From contig NZ_BCRN01000015.1 in the NCBI RefSeq assembly GCF_001552615.1, positions 1 through 64,000 on the forward strand: 64,000 bases of DNA, in the 5' to 3' direction. Position 1 is the first letter of the stretch. Each line of letters begins with the position of its first letter. The translations under genes were made by a program, and so were the position numbers. Of the stretch, positions 61,369 through 64,000 are shown one piece after another. The stretch is from Millisia brevis NBRC 105863 (lineage in GTDB: Bacteria; Actinomycetota; Actinomycetes; Mycobacteriales; Mycobacteriaceae). The notes beneath the pieces were generated by a model, which searched no databases, was not told the DNA's origin, and worked only from the letters and a program-made list of their open reading frames with translations.

Positions 61369-63404
61369 CGATCGTTCTCCTGTTCGGCGTTGTCGACCGG
61401 TTCGATGACGGCCAGGACGGCGTCGACCTCGACGCGCGATCCGACCTGAACCGGAAGTTCGCTCACCACACCGGATTCCGGTGCCGTGATGACGTGCTCC
61501 ATCTTCATCGCCTCCAACCAGAGGATCGATGTGCCCTTCTCCACCCGGTCGCCGATCGCGACGGCGACCCGTACCACCGCGCCGGGCAGTGGCGCGAGCA
61601 GCGACCCGGATGCGACCGCGGTCGACGGGTCGACGAACCGTTCCACCTGCTCGAGATGCACACTGCCGCGCGGGGAGTCGACGAAGCGGCTCGCCCCGTA
61701 CCGGGCGATCCGGTAGCTGCGGCGCACCCCGTCGGTCTCGAGGTCGACCCGGTCCGGCGTCACCGCGATCACCGCGACGTCCGGCAGGTCCTCGAGCGTC
61801 CATCCGGGGCGGGTGCGCCGATAGCGGACGGCGACCTCGTCCTCGCCGGCGCGGTACCGCCGCACCGCCGCGGGGCCGGCGACCGAACGCCAGCCCGCCG
61901 GGACCGAGGCGAGCAGGCCGCTGCCGCTGCGGGCGAGGTGGGCGTCGGCCAGCGCCACCGCGGCCGCCGATTCGGCCGTCGCCGCCCCGCCGCGGTCGGC
62001 GGCGACCACGTCGGGGTGGGTGTCGAAGTAGGCGGTGTCGATGCGACCGGCCAGGAAGTCCGATTCCCGCAGGATCGCGATCAGCAACTCCCGGTTGTTG
62101 ATCGGGCCGTGCAGGACGGCGCGGTCGAGGGCGTCCGCGAGCAGGGCCGCGGCGCGTCGGCGGCTCGGCGCGCGGGCGATCACCTTCGCGAGCATCGGGT
62201 CGTAATGCACGCCGATCAGCGAACCGTCCTCGACTCCGGAGTCCAGGCGCACCCACTGGTCGCCGGGCGGGATGTCGAACGCCACGCGCGCGCCGGGCAC
62301 CTCGAAGCGGTGCAGCAGCCCGGTGCGCGGCGACCAGTCGCGGGCGGGTTCCTCCGCGTAGAGCCGCACCTCGATCGCGTGGCCGGTCGAGGCGGGCGGT
62401 TCGGGCCCCAGCAAATCCCCTTCGGCCATCCGCAACTGCAGGTCGACCAGGTCGAGGCCGGAGGTGGCCTCGGTGACCGGATGTTCCACCTGCAGGCGGG
62501 TATTCATCTCGAGGAACCAGAAGCTGCCGTCGTCCTCGGCGAGGAATTCGACGGTGCCGGCGCCCAGATAGGAGATCGCGCCCGCCGCGGTGCGCGCGGC
62601 GTCGAAGAGCTTCTCGCGCATCCCCGGCTGCTGCTCGACCAGCGGCGACGGCGCTTCCTCGACAACCTTCTGATGGCGGCGTTGCAGCGAGCATTCCCGC
62701 TCGCCGATCGCCCAGACGGTGCCGGCGGCGTCGGCCATCACCTGCACCTCGATATGCCGGCCGCGCGGCAGATATCGTTCGCAGAAGACCGCCTCGTCAC
62801 CGAAGGCCGACCTCGCCTCGCGCCGGGCCGATTCGACCGCTTCGGGCAGCTCCGCGAGCGTGCCGACGATCCGCATGCCGCGCCCACCGCCGCCGGCGGA
62901 CGCCTTGATCAGCACCGGCAGATCCGCCTCGGTCACCGCGGCGGGGTCGAGCTCGGGCAGCACCGGCACCCCGGCGGCAGCCATCAACTTCTTCGACTCG
63001 ATCTTCGAGCCCATCGCGTCGATCGCCGCCGGCGGCGGGCCGATCCAGGTCAGCCCGGCGGCGAGCACCGCGCGAGCGAATCCGGTGTTCTCGGAGAGGA
63101 ATCCGTAGCCGGGGTGGATCGCGTCGGCGCCGGCAGCGAGCGCCGCGGCGATCACCTTGTCGCCGCGCAGATAGGTATCGGCCGGGCCGTCGCCGGGCAG
63201 CCGGACCGCGGCGTCCGCCTCCGCGACGAAGGGGGCGTCGGCGTCCGGGTCGGAGAAGACGGCCACCGCGCCACGGCCGGTGCGCCGGCAGGTGGCGAAG
63301 ACGCGGCGGGCGATCTCGCCGCGGTTGGCCACCAGCACCGAGGAGATCGGCGCGACGGCGATGGACAGCGGAGCTTCTGCGGGGGTTTCTGCGGTGGCGG
63401 TCAC
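61365..63404 (-). CDS. Acyl-CoA carboxylase alpha subunit (biotin carboxylase + BCCP)
   Basis: A 679-aa subunit. Residues about 20-470 are biotin carboxylase (VLVANRGEIARRV, HPGYGFLSENTGFA, ASAGGGGRGMR, EMNTRLQVEHPVTE) and the C-terminal 75 residues the biotin carrier with the EAMKMEH motif (biotinyl Lys). It feeds carboxybiotin to the adjacent carboxyltransferase, of the methylcrotonyl- or geranyl-CoA type. The GTG at 63404 was chosen 7 nt after the accD stop with GAGG upstream; a longer start is possible at 63428. Confidence 0.95.
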   Translation of the reverse strand: MTATAETPAEAPLSIAVAPISSVLVANRGEIARRVFATCRRTGRGAVAVFSDPDADAPFVAEADAAVRLPGDGPADTYLRGDKVIAAALAAGADAIHPGYGFLSENTGFARAVLAAGLTWIGPPPAAIDAMGSKIESKKLMAAAGVPVLPELDPAAVTEADLPVLIKASAGGGGRGMRIVGTLAELPEAVESARREARSAFGDEAVFCERYLPRGRHIEVQVMADAAGTVWAIGERECSLQRRHQKVVEEAPSPLVEQQPGMREKLFDAARTAAGAISYLGAGTVEFLAEDDGSFWFLEMNTRLQVEHPVTEATSGLDLVDLQLRMAEGDLLGPEPPASTGHAIEVRLYAEEPARDWSPRTGLLHRFEVPGARVAFDIPPGDQWVRLDSGVEDGSLIGVHYDPMLAKVIARAPSRRRAAALLADALDRAVLHGPINNRELLIAILRESDFLAGRIDTAYFDTHPDVVAADRGGAATAESAAAVALADAHLARSGSGLLASVPAGWRSVAGPAAVRRYRAGEDEVAVRYRRTRPGWTLEDLPDVAVIAVTPDRVDLETDGVRRSYRIARYGASRFVDSPRGSVHLEQVERFVDPSTAVASGSLLAPLPGAVVRVAVAIGDRVEKGTSILWLEAMKMEHVITAPESGVVSELPVQVGSRVEVDAVLAVIEPVDNAEQENDR

Positions 63405-63411
63405 GAGAGCC

Positions 63412-64000
63412 TCACATCCGGAAGACACCGAACGCGTCGGTGCCCTCGATCGGTCCGTTGGCGATGGCGGACAGGCATATTCCGAGCACCGTGCGGGTAT
63501 CGCGGGGGTCGATCACGCCGTCGTCGTAGAGCAGGCCCGACATGACCGTCGGCAGCGATTCCGCGTCGATCTGGTGCTCGACCATCGCGCGCATCGCGGC
63601 GTCGCCGTCCTCGTCGAAGGCCGTGCCGCGGGCGGCCGCGGCGGCGCGGGTGACGATCGAGAGCACCCCGGCGAGCTGGGCGCCGCCCATCACCGCCGAT
63701 TTCGCCGAGGGCCAGGCGAACAGGAAGCGCGGGTCGTAGGCGCGTCCGCACATGCCGTAGTGGCCGGCGCCGTAGGAGGCGCCGATCAGCACCGAGATAT
63801 GCGGGACGGTGGAATTGGAGACCGCGTTGATCATCATCGAGCCGTGCTTGATCATCCCGCCCTCCTCGTATTCCTTGCCCACCATGTAGCCGGTGGTGTT
63901 GTGCAGGAACAGCAGTGGCGTGTCGTAGCGGTTGGCCAGTTGGATGAACTGGGTGGCCTTCTGCGCCTCCTCGCTGAACAGCACGCCGCGCGCATTGGCC
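63412..64000 (-). CDS. Acyl-CoA carboxylase beta subunit (carboxyltransferase), N-terminus beyond window
   Basis: The C-terminal 195 or so residues of the carboxyltransferase. LFLHNTTGYMVGKEYEEGG, SVLIGASYGAGHYGMCGRAYDP and FLFAWPSAKSAVMGGAQLAGV are hallmark methylcrotonyl-/geranyl-type beta-subunit segments. The start lies outside the window. It transfers CO2 from biotin to the acyl-CoA. With accA, fadE and echA it forms the head of the operon. Confidence 0.95.
   Translation of the reverse strand, partial: ANARGVLFSEEAQKATQFIQLANRYDTPLLFLHNTTGYMVGKEYEEGGMIKHGSMMINAVSNSTVPHISVLIGASYGAGHYGMCGRAYDPRFLFAWPSAKSAVMGGAQLAGVLSIVTRAAAAARGTAFDEDGDAAMRAMVEHQIDAESLPTVMSGLLYDDGVIDPRDTRTVLGICLSAIANGPIEGTDAFGVFRM

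Overview
The window is high-GC (about 70%), densely coded chromosomal DNA from an actinobacterium of the order Mycobacteriales (Gordonia, Tsukamurella, Williamsia or Nocardia-like; the genus cannot be fixed from this sequence alone). Reasons: GTG starts are frequent, 4-base stop/start overlaps are common, an EmbR-type SARP-FHA regulator sits beside a Ser/Thr kinase, LppP/LprE and DUF3558 lipoproteins occur, and gene neighbourhoods match Mycobacterium tuberculosis as I remember it (purM-purF-Rv0807 homologue; purL; M18 peptidase; purQ-purS-Rv0786c-Rv0785-Rv0784; rpsL-rpsG-fusA-tuf; accD2-accA2-fadE-echA). I see no transposase, integrase, prophage, CRISPR array or rRNA.

Layout. 1-5.5 kb: Ser/Thr kinase, EmbR-like regulator, purM, purF and a sterol-carrier-family gene, all on the minus strand, with a tRNA-like fold in the purF leader. 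5.6-14.2 kb: NCS1 permease with an MBL hydrolase, beta-lactamase-family hydrolase, RNB exoribonuclease with a CPBP protease, HAD phosphatase, large membrane alpha/beta-hydrolase. 14.2-22.7 kb: purL, a long pentapeptide-repeat membrane protein, a TetR/thioesterase divergon with a perfect operator, ald/Lrp divergon, LppP/LprE-type lipoprotein. 22.7-28.7 kb: a four-gene overlapping operon (APC permease, glutamine-synthetase-like ligase, LLM flavin monooxygenase, DszC/SfnB-like monooxygenase) divergent from a MetQ-like protein without a signal peptide; this is the best candidate for an undescribed metabolic system. 28.7-43.9 kb: regulators, diguanylate cyclase, M18 aminopeptidase, purQS, conserved mycobacterial genes, glutathione peroxidase, AlkZ-like protein, a DUF559 nuclease gene and a glutamate-racemase-like gene with an internal minisatellite. 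44-51.6 kb: a purine-degradation and molybdoenzyme block (guanine deaminase, MocA-like, XdhC, fused 2Fe-2S/Mo subunit, FAD subunit) and a TSUP permease. 51.8-57.5 kb: a VapBC module and the str operon (rpsL-rpsG-fusA-tuf). 57.5-64 kb: two DUF3558 lipoproteins, TetR, and an acyl-CoA degradation operon (enoyl-CoA hydratase, FadE, biotin carboxylase, carboxyltransferase cut by the window end).

Together, the window holds purine biosynthesis (PurF, M, L, Q, S) and purine breakdown (guanine deaminase, xanthine-dehydrogenase-type enzyme), translation factors and acyl-CoA catabolism. The most unusual structural signal is shared by two small accessory genes: the DUF559 nuclease gene (downstream of murI) and vapBC (downstream of tuf) are each bracketed by two similar copies of a terminator-like palindrome, as if an islet had been inserted at a terminator and the terminator duplicated.
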